64,000 nt of DNA from contig JAZAYU010000086.1 of the NCBI GenBank assembly GCA_038501625.1, positions 2,120,924 through 2,184,923 of the forward strand, read 5' to 3'. Made by a program: the position numbers and the translations under genes. Below, one piece after another: positions 1 to 14,100 of the stretch. Source of the DNA: Corbicula japonica (lineage: Eukaryota > Mollusca > Bivalvia > Venerida > Cyrenidae). Position 1 is the stretch's first letter. Every line of letters starts with the position of its first letter. The notes under the pieces are model-generated. The model was not told the origin of the DNA. It saw only the letters and a list, made by a program, of their open reading frames with translations, and did no database searches.

Positions 1-1738
1 TTTTGTTTCTGTGTTTCTTAGTTTATCACATTCACCATGTTCACCTCATCCAGATGCCAGAGGCAGTGTTCTGTGACGGGACAAACAAAAGCTTAAATTA
101 TGTGGCTATGTTAGCGTTATCGCTCGCCAAAATAACCAATTGGCGATAAAAAATACCAGCTGGCGATGATTTTCTTACAAATCAATGAATCTGGCGATAA
201 AAAATGCGGGCGTAAAATTTCGCAAAGCAGACGAATATTGATCAATTTCCCGCCAAGTGTCACCGACCATACACTGCTTTAACAATCATTACTTATCCCC
301 TGCCGCGGATAAACAATCTGGTACACTTTCTACCACATTCATGTCATAATCTTGTTTATTAGGACCCCTGATAAGCAGTTTTATTATTCATTCTTTGCTC
401 GAGGCGGACATGTTTCTTTACGTAATGGGATTTGTCTAAAACAATTTAAAATGTCAGTCGTCACCCAATCGAGTCAAGCTGACAATGTAAGGGTGGAGTA
501 ACAAGATTGATAAATATGATGATTGACGTTGGCAAATAATTTAACTACCCCAAAAAAACTTCAATCGGAACAGTTGGAGACAAATCAAAACGTTACTATA
601 ATCAATCAGTGGATTTTTAAATACAACTTTAGATTTTTTGTAATAGATGGACAGATGTAAATCGGCGGGGAAATTGGTCCGGAGTATTGAAATTGCAGCC
701 TATTTGTAAAGATAAATATTTTCTAAAGTCATTTTCCAATAAGCTTACAATTTTAAGTACTTTGTACTTTTAAATACAAGCCTAAGGGCATTTATGTTAT
801 TAGCCTTGCTCAAGCATACTATTCATGATTGTTGTCTTTAATTTCAGCAAGGCATTCAATCTTTGGAAGCATAAGAAAGAAAGGAGAATCAATCAATTCT
901 TTAATTGTAAATAGCAGAAATCACAGTAATTACAGAAATAAACATTAACAGTATCATTAAATTATAGTGCTGTAAATTGCTATTGAAAAAATCACTTAGC
1001 CTTCTATAAGAGTTGTATGGTTAAAAAACATTGGAATAAAACTTACTTTGTTTTAGATACCGAGTTGGTTTATGAATATTTATAACAAAGGTCACGCGCT
1101 ATCACGCCACTTAAAAATTTGGCTGATACTTTTTTTCCTTAGCGCCAAACTAGTGTGGATTATACTTAAGTGTTAAATGTTCTGTTAAAGCCATATTTCT
1201 GCAACACAAAAGTAATTGTTGATGTATTGATCCATGCAGTTTGCACAATATGCAGTTTTGTGTTATGATATCCGGGAAGCTCACATAAAAAAAACCAGTC
1301 ATGTAAACATCAACGATCCGAATGGGTTTTTAAAGGAAATATTCTGAATTTAATGTTCTTACAATGTGAAAATGTCCACACCACTAGCAATATTTTATGT
1401 TTTTTACTGCCCTATTTAAAAACACCTGAATTTCTCACTTAGGTTCTGTCAGACACTGTTAAGGCTTTGCTCCCTGCCTTATGAAGTCGTCTTTGTAGCA
1501 TTTTTTTCTGTAATCAAGGAAACCAAATTGGCTTTATTAGCTTTGGGAATTTTGGAAAACAAAATTGGGAATTTTTTTTTATATAAGAAATAGAGCCCAA
1601 TGTTGGCCCAAAATTGGCTAGAAAAAAACTGGAGTGCATATGATTGAAATAAGTAAATTTAAAGTGTTTTTAAGAACAGAATGACTTGAGATGATCTGAC
1701 TGATGTGTCATAATCAATACATATGATACACCATAAAA
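1..1738. other. Upstream non-coding stretch
   Basis: No convincing exon, long ORF or RNA gene is visible. The first coding exon of the LRRIQ1 gene begins with a few untranslated bases after a splice acceptor, so a 5' untranslated exon and promoter should lie in or before this stretch, but I cannot place them. There is an AT-rich background with scattered GGCGATAAAAAATRCC-type repeated words near 120-210. Confidence 0.5.
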
Positions 1739-1818
1739 AGCATGGGGTTGTGACCTATGCATCCAAACAGTCTGATCAGGGTCAGCACTGTTTGCCATTC
1801 AGTCAGACTCACAGATGT

Positions 1819-2024
1819 ATTCTCAATGCATCTAGTTAACAGTTAAGATCCTTTCCTCCATTCTCAATGCATCTAGTTAACAGTTAAGATCCTTTCCTCC
1901 ATTCTCAATGCATCTAGTTAACAGTTAAGATCCTTGCCTCCATTCTCAATGCATCTAGTCAACAGTTAAGATCCTTTCCTCCATTCTCAATGCATCTAGT
2001 CAACAGTTAAGATCCTTTCCTCCA
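1819..2024. repeat. 41-bp minisatellite, 5 copies
   Basis: Five tandem units begin near 1819, 1860, 1901, 1942 and 1983 and differ by only a few bases. Each unit ends in TTAAGATCCTTTCCTCC, a diverged form of the left end of the TTAA-flanked MITE that follows directly. The array therefore looks like expansion of that element's terminus. Confidence 0.9.
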
Positions 2025-2328
2025 TAAATATGCATTTTATGGCATGTGTAAACAGTGTAGATCCAGATTAGCTGGCACATCCATGCTTCATATCAGGATA
2101 TCCATGCTTCATATCAGGATATCCATGCTTCATATCAGGATATCCATGCTTCATATCAGGATATCCATGCTTCATATCAGGATATGCACTGTTCGCTCTT
2201 TGGTAAGAAATAACCCAATAAATCAGAAAGCTTAAACTGTAGATCCTGATCAGATGGCACAGTGTGCCAGTTCATCGCAATCTACATTGTTCACCCATGT
2301 CATAACGGTGTATATATAGAGGAAAGGG
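2014..2328. mobile_element. piggyBac-type MITE with internal 21-bp array
   Basis: A copy of the double-hairpin MITE, ending GGAAAGGG before TTAA at 2329-2332. It carries a 21-bp minisatellite inside its left hairpin (2081-2185, five units of CCATGCTTCATATCAGGATAT-like sequence). It ends about 30 bp before coding exon 1 of the LRRIQ1 gene. Confidence 0.75.
2081..2185. repeat. 21-bp minisatellite, 5 copies
   Basis: Five near-perfect 21-bp units start at 2081, 2102, 2123, 2144 and 2165. They sit in the loop region of a MITE left hairpin. Because 21 is a multiple of three, the array creates a spurious open reading frame. Confidence 0.92.
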
Positions 2329-2362
2329 TTAACGTAATAACTGTTTCTGTATTTCAGTTGAC

Positions 2363-5300
2363 ATGAGTATGCCTCCCTCAGGTGTGGACGGACTGATGGA
2401 CGAACAGGCTGTAATTGATGCCGAGATACAGTTGGAGCTGGAAAACTTAGACCTAGATGAAGATATAGCCATTGATGATGCAGCTGATGAAGATTTGTCC
2501 CTAGATAATGTGGGTGATGAACATGAAGTGGTATGGTATAATTTGACTGAAACTTTTTTATACACCAAAACCCCTAGTTTAGCCCTATGCATTCTTGGTG
2601 AGAAATAATCTAATAATTATAAAAGTGAATGTTGTTCTGGCTGCTCTGGATCTACTTTGGTCATATGTAGAATAAAAGTCATCTCTACAGCAGTGTCAAG
2701 TGTTAAAATTTTCCAGCACTTTAAATAATTTGATTTCATATAGCAATAACACCGGATTAAGAAAAAATAAATACTAATAATATATCAGGAAAAGCCATTT
2801 ATAACTTTGACTCCATGATATTAGGGTTATATCAGCATGCACATTGATGTCCTATCTGGCCCTGCCCTGTTTCTTTTTAGATATATTAGACTTATTAGAT
2901 TTATTAAGTAGAAGCAAACAGTTTAGATCCTTATCAGACTGCACTGGTTGCCAATATTTACGATTAAAAGGCATATCCATGAAGAAAAGGGCCAGTGTCC
3001 AAACTGATGTATTGAGCTATAACCCTTTAGCTATTCTTCATTTTCACATTTGCTTGTTCACAAGCAATATTTACTTGTGTAGCAGCCATATTTACTTGTT
3101 CAGCAACCATATTTAATTGCTTAGCAGGCATATTCACTTGTTCAGCAGCCATATTTACTTAATCAGCAGCCATATTTACTTGTCCAGCAGTCATATTTGC
3201 TTGTTCAGCAGCCATATTTATTTGTTCAGGAGGTACCAGATGAGCTGGATGATTATATCAAAAGACTTCAGGATCAGAGTAGCAGGTTCGAGCAGGAACT
3301 TCTGGAATGTGATGAGCTGTTGTTGTATACCACTAGAAGTACAAAAGGTAACATCGTGACCAAGAAGTGAACAGTGTAGATCTAGATTGCTTACACAGAT
3401 GTGCTGCATGGTTTAGATCTACAAGGTTCGTCCGTGTGATAAAAGTCCTAGCTATTGAGTACAGTACTGAAAATCATGAAATTGACAATCGGATCGGAAG
3501 CGGATCGGAAGCGGACCGCAAACCGATCCCGTTAGGAGCGCAATGGAAGCGCAATCGAATTGGAAACGGAATGGAATCGAAGCGAATCGCTTTGAGCGTT
3601 TGGATCGCTTGGAGTGAAAAGACCGGAGCATTTTGACCGGATCGGAATCGCTTTGAACGTTTGGATCGCTTGGAGTGAAAAGACCGGAGCGTTTGGACTG
3701 GATCGGAATCGCTTTGAGCGTTTGGATCGCTTGGAGTGAAAAGACCGGAGCGTTTTGACCGGATCGGATCGGATCGCTTCTATTTACAGTTTTTCAGTTA
3801 TGTATAGGAATCGGAATCGGAAGAATCGGTTTGAGCGTAAAGATCGTTTGGAGCGCAATGTCTTGCGTTATAGTTAATGACCAATGAAAATCGGGAGCGA
3901 AAAGATCGGAATCGGAAGAATCGGTTTGAGCGTAAAGATCGTTTGGAGCGCATGGTCCGGAGTGAAAAAATTGGAGTGCAATCGAATTGGATTTGGACCG
4001 CAATGGGAATGGAATCGGATCGGTTAAAGATGGCATTAGGATCGGAAGCGGACCGGATCGGAATCGGAAAAATTGTCAATTTCATAATTTTCAGTACTGT
4101 AAATGGTTAAAAGAAAGGTCAAAGTTGTATATTGTAAGTTAAATCATTGGCTTTGTATTTGAAACCTTCAATTAACCCTTTACGGTTTTATGGCATGTGC
4201 CACCAGTAAATCCAGATCAGCTGGCATATTCATTTAGTCTGATCTAGATCTACACTGTTTGATTGTGGATCAGAAATAATGAATGAAAAGCAGAAAGTAT
4301 AGATCGTGATTAGACAGCACAAATGAGCTAGCTTATCTTGATCTACACTGTTCGTGCATGGGACAGCCATATCCAATAGAGTAGAACAGTTAATTTGACA
4401 TTCTAACAACTTTTATGGATAAAATTATTTTCTTGTGGTAGGATAACAGAACTAAAATGCTGGATAAAACTATGTAATCTCACTGAAGTCATTTGAAACA
4501 AAACGTTAGATCTGATGACAGCCCAAAAGTACTGTATACAATAAATAGTAGTTTTCCCAGAAAACTATTTTTAGAAACTGTCAATCAGGAAGCATGATTC
4601 ATAACGCTTTAGGTAAGGGTCGCAACATAATCTGCAGACACTGTTATAGTGGAAATAAATGAAATACCACATAAAACACACCTATATTCAGTAAAATATG
4701 TCTTGTACAAATTGTCAACTCTTTCCATGTTTTAAACACCATCTATACGTAAATACAACGTTTGGAACACCTCAACAATTATGGCGATCACCATGTACTT
4801 TTGCGAATTTGTTGGCGATTACCTGATTGGTTTTGAAGGTTGTTGATGAAAGCACATTTAAGTGACTCATTTCTCAGATCCTGATAGATTGTAAAACAGA
4901 TTGTAAAACTATGTTAATAATTATTTCTTTGCAGAGCCTAGCAGTACCGCGTTAATACCGTATGACGACCACAGTCTGTTGATGCAGCTTGCCAAGGAAC
5001 AGGGCTGTGACGTGGAGGAGTATAAAAGAAAGGTTTGAACTTTGAGACAATTAACACTTTAAAATGCTAAACCACTGCCTCATTTTTTATTATTATTAAC
5101 TTAAAGGATGTTTTAATCATGCTACATAGGTTTTAAATTGAGGGTTGCATGGAAGTCTGTAGTAACATATTTGTTACCACTATTTAATTACAGCAGTCTC
5201 ACGTGCAACTCTTCAATAATTTTTTGTAGATTCTGGAAGAAATTGAAAGGGATGATGTTATTATCGATGATACTGAGTTAGCAGACTTGATTGACGACTC

Positions 5301-6461
5301 TGAGACAGATTGGAATAGAACAGAACAGTTGTCCATTACAGAAAATGGTGAAACTGGTTTCACTCGGAATGGGGCAGGTGACGGTGGCATCTCAGTAAAG
5401 ATTGGAAGGGCTGTGGAGGAAGGCATTGGTAGGTCTTCTGCTTTGATGTTTTCTTTACTTCAATGCGGACATTGGTTATGTGATAGATTTAAGTGGGATA
5501 TAGAAATTCTGGATAATCCATATTAAAAATATTTAACCCGTTACTCCATGAGACAAGGGTTTTGTCCTGTCTGCAAACTAAGGTTAAGATCAGTTTGCAT
5601 ATATGTGCATCTGATATGGTTGCTTTAGTTACATTAGTTGCTTTAAGATTTATTATAATATTTCTACCAAGAAGGGAACAGTGTAGAGCCTGATCCAGAT
5701 CAGATTAGTGTTATGTCCCTTTCAAAAAATTTTAAAGCCATCATTTTATGTGGCTCATAATTATATGAGTATGTGTACTTTTGTAGTGAAAATTGAAAGT
5801 GAATATCAGCATTATTATAACTACTTAGCTATAAAATAATAAATATGTGCAGGGGCAGATCCAGAGGGTGTTCCATAGGGTAAATCTAACTCTCTTTGTG
5901 GACAGCAGTATTTAATTTCCATGAGGATTTTGGTCAGATAGTTAGAAATTATCATTTATGTACTGTAAAACTGCCTGGAACCTGGTACCACTAAATGGTG
6001 AGCACACTGGCCAGCACAAAGATACCTTGTTGCACATCTGAACTCCAGCCCAGATAAATCCTGCTATATACATGTATTACCAGCTTTATATAATTTCATA
6101 ACTAAAAGGCATCAAGAATAATAAGCATGTGCTAAAAAGAAAACTGGGCCCAAGATCATAAAACTAAAACTGGAGACCAGCCTCAATTCTCAAGCATCTG
6201 ACCAGTCAACATTTCAGCAAATCAGATGCTTTAGATTTGAGACTCGTCTACAATCTCAGTTTTATGATCTTTTCCCCTGATCTGTAGTCATGTTTCTGTG
6301 TTGTATTACATGTAGACCCAGATGATACCCCAGTATCCCAGGCCCTCGTACCAGTGAATGGTCAGCACCCGGGTCAGCACAAAGAGATGCAAAAGCTGTT
6401 GAGAGAACAATTGGAACAACTGGAGAACAGGTACCTGCAGAAAATGGAAAGAATTAAAAAG
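2363..6461 (+). CDS. LRRIQ1: LRRIQ1 exons 1-5: acidic N-terminus
   Basis: Five exons encode residues 1-243. The first 190 residues are strongly acidic (for example DLDEDIAIDDAADEDL near residue 35), with short helical stretches such as YIKRLQDQSSRFEQELL. Exon 5 (6316-6461) starts the coiled coil with a heptad-like run, LREQLEQLENRYLQKMERIK. Phases: exon 1 ends phase 0, exons 2 and 4 end phase 1, exons 3 and 5 end phase 0. I recognise no domain here; the acidic N-terminus before a coiled coil fits LRRIQ1. Confidence 0.85.
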
Positions 6462-9400
6462 GTTTGTACAAATATCTTTACACTAAAGATGGCTGTCATC
6501 ATTCTGTCCATCCATCTGTCCATTCAATGTCTTAAGTCTTTACTTCATTTAATTAGTTATTTAACCCTTTCCTCCAAGGATACACGTTTATTGCATGGGC
6601 GAACAGTTTAGATCCAGATCAGCCCGCACATCTGTGCCGTCTGATCAGGATCTAAACTGTTCGCTTTTTGATTCATTAGGTTATTTCTGACTAAAATGCG
6701 ACCAGTGCAGATCCTGATCAGGACACACGGATGTGCCGGCTGATCTGGATCTACACTGGTAGCACATGCGCAAAATTGCGTATATTTGGAGGAAAGGGTT
6801 AATTAGTTATTTAATTGGAGTGTGTTGTTAGGTGGACGGGCGTCAACATTTTATTAAGTTTCTATTGAAGTTCACATTTTCTCAGTAACCATTCAAGCTG
6901 GAGCTTTGAAACTTAACATAGTTGTCAGACATCACAATAACAATTACCAGAACAAGTTTCTTAACTCTTGACTGTGTTTTGTCATAGTTATCCTCCTTTT
7001 TCACTTTAAATTTCAGAAGAAAACCTGGTTTTGTCACATTGCAGCATCTTTTTGTTTTTATCATAGCATTATTGACCATGCTCAACTGTGATACATTTGA
7101 CTAGATTTTCATGAATATTACATGACCTTTAGCTTGGTTGTCACTCTTGCAGGCTGACAAATGATTGTCAACTTAGAGATTTTTACTTGAATATACTAAT
7201 GTCTTTCACCTTTTATGTTGAATTTTAGGATGAGGCTTTTAAAAGAGATGAAGATGATTTGAGGGAAAGAAGAACAAATGAAGAACGACAGTGGAAGATA
7301 GAAGAAATACATAGACAGGAGCAACAACTTGTGGTGGAGAGAGAGGTAAAGTTATACCTTTGCCCACTCGTTGGGCTAGCACTAATAACAACCAATCATA
7401 AATTTGGATAAGTGTTTAAAGAGGAGTAGAAGTCACCCAAATGTCCTCAAACCTCCCTCTGCTTAGCCAATGGAGAAGGTTTTCTTGCATTCCGGATAAA
7501 TTCCCATGTGATTTACTGGGAAGGAAAATCATATCTTTTCCTAGGTTTTCAAGTATTTTAAATCATGTATTTGTTATTGACGTCATTTAGAAAATTAGGT
7601 TTGTGTTAACATCAACATTTCAGCATAAGGGGATAAATTGTATACTTACACAAAAATGTTATGAACAATGAAAGGCATGCAAGAAAAGGACCTGTTTGAT
7701 CGCTTACTGGTAATATGTTGATATTTTTGTAGATGGCAGAAAGAAAAATGGAGCAGGAACGTAAAGAAGCTGAAAAAGAAATGGAGGAAACCATGAAGAG
7801 TTTCCAGGTATTGTGGAGCTGTTTCTTTTAATTAAGGATTGGGTTGATATTTGATGGTTTTCATTTGGGTATGGAAAACAGTTGTGGTGTTTTAAGTGTG
7901 TGATGCTCAAAGAGCTTTAAGCTTTCTTCAATCATTCTACCTTTTTTCATATTTACACTCATAAATACTCTCATTTTACCGAAATAATGAAAAAGATTTG
8001 TAATATTACTGCTTTTTGAATGGCTGTTGGAACAGCCACTTTGACAACATAGTGAATGACGGCACTCTTTTTTGCAGCAACTCATGGCAAAACGTGTACT
8101 AATTGTGAAACCATGCTCCAAGCTCTGAACGATGGACACCAGTCTATAATTTCAAACTTCCCATTGCTAATTTCTGAGACTGCTGAGTTTCATCTAATCT
8201 CCCTAGTACAAATAACTAATGGCTTATGCTTGATTCAAGCAACTATGAACCCCAGTTTACTGTTATCAGTAAATAATCAGTTTCCAAAGAACTGCATTGA
8301 TGATTACATTTATCAGGGTTATCCGATAAACCTTTTTGGGGTTACCCCTGTTAGCTCAATAGGTTGCGTAATTTGCTTTGCATGGCCTGGTACTGTGGAG
8401 TTCACTCCCCAGTTGGGGCAATATCATTTTATAATTTTAGAAAGAAATGGCTCAGCTTCAAGCTGAAACAGAAAGACAGAAGAAAGAATTAGCAGTTGCT
8501 ATGGAGATGGAGAGAAAGAAACAGCAGGACAAACAAAACAAGGCAGTAATTACTATACAGAGCACTTACAGGGGATATAGGTGAGAATAATAATGGTTTT
8601 CCATAGAAAATATATCAGATTGGTGCTGTAGTTTGTTGCACTAGACAGTCAAGAATATAGAAATCCTGATTTTTTTCACGTTGTTTTGTAAACTATTCTA
8701 CCTAAAATACACTTAATATATAATATAATGAGTTCAGTTCTAAAGTTTGTTGCGTTAAACAGTCAAAAATGGAAATTGTTCTTTTCAACCTTGTATAAAC
8801 TGTACTACCTAAAAATCACTTTAAATAATAAAGATGGGGCTAATGATGCAGCTGAAACTTGTGTATTTTTATGCTCCCAGAAGAAATTCAGGGGAGCATA
8901 TAGACACCGGGTTGTCCTTATGTCCATCAGTCCGTCCGTCCGTATGTACGTCCTGCATTCGTGTCCGGCCCATAACTTTTTTATTTGAAGACGGATTTTA
9001 AAAGTATTTCATAAAAATGTTCACCATAATAAGACGACGTGTCGTGTGCAATATTTGGGTCACTACCTTGAAGGTCGAAGTCACAGCATGACCTTGTAGC
9101 ACAATCGTATCTGGCCCATCACTTTGTTATTTTAAGTCGGATTTTAATATTTTTTCACAGAAATTATCACCATATTGAGGCAATGTGTCACACAACATTT
9201 GGGTCACTTCCTTCAAGGCCAATGTCTCAGCATGTCCGGTCCATAATTTTGTTATTTATAGTTGGATTTTAAAATTGTCTGATTTTATAGCACTACACTT
9301 TTTTCAAAATTCATCTCAATAGTTATACAACTAACTGTTTTTGAGTCAAAGAACACATTCGGGGAGCATCACCCGTCTTCGACTGTCTCTTGTTCAGAGT

Positions 9401-11057
9401 AAGGTAGTAAAGGGTTAAAGTACCGTCATTGTTCATATATAAGCCACACTCATGTATAAGCCGCACCGCCCCCCAAACCAGATGGAACAGATGAAAATGG
9501 CTTAACACAATGTATAAGGAGCCAAACCTGTGTATTAGCCGCACCCCTAACTTTTTACCACCAAATTCTGGAAAAAAAGTATGGCTTATATTCAAACAAT
9601 GAAGGTATATTTGCTTTGTTTTTTTTTAGAGTAAGGAAGGATACAGCACCAGTCCTAGAAGAGAGGAAGGAGTGTAGGAAGAAGGAAAGAGAAGAACAAA
9701 GAATCAAAGAAGTAGAGATCGAAATACAGACAAGGAAAGAAGAGCAACTTAAGCAAGAAGAACTTGAAAGGTTTGTGTTTTAGCTGTAGATCAATAAATG
9801 GGGCACACCATGGGAAAAGATGTTTGGTGAAATATTTTTTAAGTTTTAGTTGTTACTGTATTTGGAAAGAACTTACAACTATCTTTTATTTTTCTATAAG
9901 CAATATTTGATTTTCATTTTAACTACATAAGTAATAAGCCTTTCATCCATAGACACACCTTTATTGCGCGGGTGAACAGTTTAGCCAGCCATCAGGATCT
10001 AAGCTGTTCGCTTTTCTATTCATTTGGTTTTTTCTGACCAAAATGTGACAATTGTGTGGGTGAACAGTTTAGATCCAGATCAGCCGGCCCATCCGTGCGA
10101 TCTGATCAGGATCTAAACTGTTCGTTTTTTTATTCATTAGGTTATTTCTGACAAAATGCAACCAGTGCAGATCCTGATCAGATGGATGTGCCGGCTGATC
10201 TGGATCTACACTGGTCGCAAATGCTTAAAAATGCGTATATATGGAGGACAGGGTTGAAATTACTTGACTATAATAGCCTACGTATATTTGGGTAATTACA
10301 GCATTAAAAAAATACACAAACTTAAACTGATTTTTGCTTTAATAGAGCAGATGTCAGAACGTCTGCTGCATTATCACATTATAGGCTTGTACAAAGTGTT
10401 AATGTTATGGTAATGAATTAAAACAATGATTAAACTAGTGTGAGAGCAATATTTGTTTTGGACTTTCAAATAATCTGGCTGCGTTTTTATTTGCTATTTA
10501 GACAAAAGCAGGAGGAAGAAAAAAGACAAAAGGACGAAATGAAAAGACAGAAGGAGGAAGAAAAGAGAAGATTAGAGGAAGAGAAAAGACAAAAGAAAGA
10601 AGAAGAGGAACGAATTAAGGTAACACTTAATGGTTCTATGTATTAACCCTTTCCTCAATATATATGCCTTTCTGGCATGGGTGAATAGTGTTGATTCAGA
10701 TCAGCCAGCACATCGTTGCCATCTGATTAGGATCTACACTGTTGGTCTTTTTTTTTTAATTAGTTTATTTCTGACCAAAAAACGAAGTGATAATGTGGCC
10801 CAAGATCATAAAAATGACAAGACTCCATTTCAGCCAGTCCGATGCGTGAGATTCAAGACTGGTCTCCAGTTTTAGTTGTATGATCTTGGGACCAGGTCAT
10901 ATTATACAAATAAATACTAATGTTGAGGTCGATATGTAGTTTTGCGGACCTGGGTAGTGAGGTCGATACCACACTACCCAGGTCCGCAAAACTACATATC
11001 GACCTCAACATTAGTATTTACTTGTTATATCATATACCCTATGAATTTAAAGCATTC

Positions 11058-11109
<52 letters not shown>

Positions 11110-14100
11110 AGCAAAGGTAGTTATTAATTCCTGGGGTAGTTATCACTTTTTTCGGACTCGCGAGTATGGAGCTCTCGACCAATCAGAATGCTTTAAATTC
11201 ATAGTGTATATGATATAAGTAGATAAACCTATATGGATATATGTTGCCTTTTATCCATTAGTTTGTTCTAACGGTGTATTTTATGGGATATGGCTGTTAT
11301 CTATGGGCGAACATGTAGATCCAGATCAGCTGGCATATTCATGTTGTCTGATCAGGATCTACACTGTACGCTTTTAGATTCATTAGCCTAGGGTTATTTT
11401 CATTCAAGAAGCAAATATTATAGATTCTGATTAGATGGCAAAAATGTGTCAGCTGATCTGGATCTACATTGTTTGCACATTTAATAAAATCTGTAAATTT
11501 GAGGCAAAGGGTCAAATGGCTTTTCATTAGAAAAAAAACCCACAATATTTTGTTGGCATGCGGTTCTCAGATTCAGTAGGGAGGTTTGTTATCACATGTA
11601 AATGACCCCTATAGAATTTTGAGGTTGGAAGGTCAAATGTCAAGGTCACTGTTACAGTGACCTTCATTCAAATAGCAGCAGATTACTATCCAATTGTCAT
11701 TTGGGGTGTAGGTCATCCACTTTTTACAAACATCTCTTGTTATCACATTTAATTTCGTAATAGCAAGAAGAAAAGAGAAAGAAAGAAGAAGAAAAACAGA
11801 GAAAGAAGGAAGAAGAGAAAAGAAAGAAAGAGGAAGAAAAGCGGAGGAAAGAAGAGGAGGAACATAGGAAAAAGGAAGAAAAGAGGCTTAAAGAGGAAGA
11901 GGAGAAGAGAAAGAAAGAAGAAGAGAAAAGATTAAAAGAAGAAGAGAAAATGAGAAAAGAGGAAGAAAAAAGGCTGAAGGTAAATATGTCTTTTAACAAA
12001 GGACTTTGATTCGATTTTTTATAAAAAAAAATCAACAGACTCCTTTGTTTAACCCTTTACTCCATAGATTGCTTTCATCACATGGGGAACCAGTGTAGAT
12101 CCAGATCAGTGTGCACATCTGTGCCTTCCAATCAAGATCTGCACTGTTTACTTTGATATTCAGTATTTTTTTATCACCAAGAAGCGAACACTGTAGATGG
12201 CACAAATATGTCAGCCAATCTGGATCTACAAAGGTAGACCATTTGATAAAATGCATTTTCATTGAATAAAGGGTTTATATACATGGTAATAAGATCATAC
12301 AGCCAAGCCTAAGAACAAGTCTTTAATCTCAGCCACCTGACCAATAAGATGATATTGTGAGGAGATCATTGCTGGAAACCAGTCTCAAAGCTCAAGCATC
12401 TGATTGGCTGAAATGGCTATCATTCGCCAATCAGATGCTTGAGATTTGAGACTGGTTTTCATTCTCAGTTTTATATCCTTGGGTCAAGCTGGTCTCCATT
12501 TCTACCAATCAGATGCTTGAGATATAAGACTTTTCTCCAGTCTCAGTTTTATGATCTTCAAACCTGGTTTAATGTTAATTTCTACCAATCTGGATTGATG
12601 AAAATTAGTGGTGGGGATCTTTTGATTGGGAAGATTCTTTTATGTGTATGTATGTCTAAAATACTTGACATTTTGGAAAAGCAATATCAGATGTAGGTTT
12701 GTACTGGTGCACTACCTTTACATAGTCAAAAATGTAAATTATTGTGTTTCTTTAAGCCTTTACTTGTATTTCAGGAAGAAGAAAAGAAAAGAGAAAAGGA
12801 GAAACAGTTAGAAGAGGAGAGAAAGAATAAGGAAGAAGAACTCAGAATGAAAGAAGAAAAGCTGAAGGAGGAACAAAAGAAAGAACAGGCAGCAAAAGAA
12901 GAGAAGGAAAAAATAGCAAATGCACAAGAAAAAGAAAAGGAGGGAAAAGACTTATTCTCTAGTCACAGTCAAAATGAAATGACTGGTAATATACCTGAAA
13001 TAAGCAAGATAAGTGTCAATAATGGAAACCAGATATCAGGTGCTGATAGAAGTGTTGAAAAGCCAAACCATACTCAGTCAGAGATGATGCCCGAGAGACG
13101 ACCGAAAACACCAAGAAGTTCAAGGTCATCTAAAACACCAAGACCGTCTACACCCAAGACAGAAATTACATCAAGAAACCCCAGACCATCTACACCCAAG
13201 ACGGAAAATACAGATCGAACGAAGACGTAAGTTGTTCATTTGTATGGATAGGTATTTGTTTCAATAATAAGATGTATTTTAAATAATAGAAGCTGTTTAG
13301 CAAAGAAGTGCAACAAAAAGTAAAGCAACCACCTTTATTTATTTGCTTTTCTTAAAAGACCAAGAACTTTTATCAAAGAACTGTAACTACTGTAATCCTG
13401 CTGTACTACTTTTAGGTATTGCCCCCTTCTTTACGATTATTAAGGTGTCCCTGCATACCTACTTCATTTCTTGCACATAGACAGGCTTAATTGAGATTAT
13501 TTTATATTGATTGTGAAACAGGTTATTCCAACTTAGATTAATCAACCCATTGACTGTTTCCTGGTATTCTTGCCGAATGTGGATTGGGGAAACTGCAGAA
13601 GAATTTCATCATTAGTGGGGTTCAAACCTGCTGTTTCTGAATCTGGGGACGAGGTGGAATTTAAACATGCTGTCTCCGGATTGTGATGTGTTACCCTTAG
13701 TCTATTGTTTTTTCATAGACAAGTATTGTATGATGTAGTGTTTTTACTTTCAGCAATGATGTAGCGAAGGAGAAGAAAGATGAGGGTAACCTTGACTGTT
13801 TGCCAGTCCACCTAGAAGCTCTACGCCTTAAGTTTATGAAGGAATGTCTACCATGGAGGTAATGATCACATCGTCACCTTAGTACAAAAACAGTATAAGA
13901 ACCATTGAAATATGAAGGAGTTATGATTTTTGCACCAAGGTGATGACATGTGGAACATATTAAATGTACTCTAGGATAAATTAGATTTTCACATGCAGTC
14001 AACTTTTTACATTCAAATTTTCTTCCTTTTTGGTTAACACTACATCATATGTATACATGTTTTAATGGGAGTGCAACCAGTGAAGATCTGAGCTGTCAGA

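Noticed and set aside
2844..3359. Long-looking ORFs with LFSSHIYL-type repeats
   Set aside because: They are translations of the 21-bp minisatellite, open only because 21 is divisible by three.
8056..8466. 136-codon ORF overlapping exon 8 in another frame
   Set aside because: It covers intron, a SINE copy and the exon out of frame; there is no splice logic and no recognisable domain.
11724..12035. 103-codon minus-strand ORF rich in Ser and Phe
   Set aside because: It is the antisense shadow of the E/K-rich coiled-coil exon 11.
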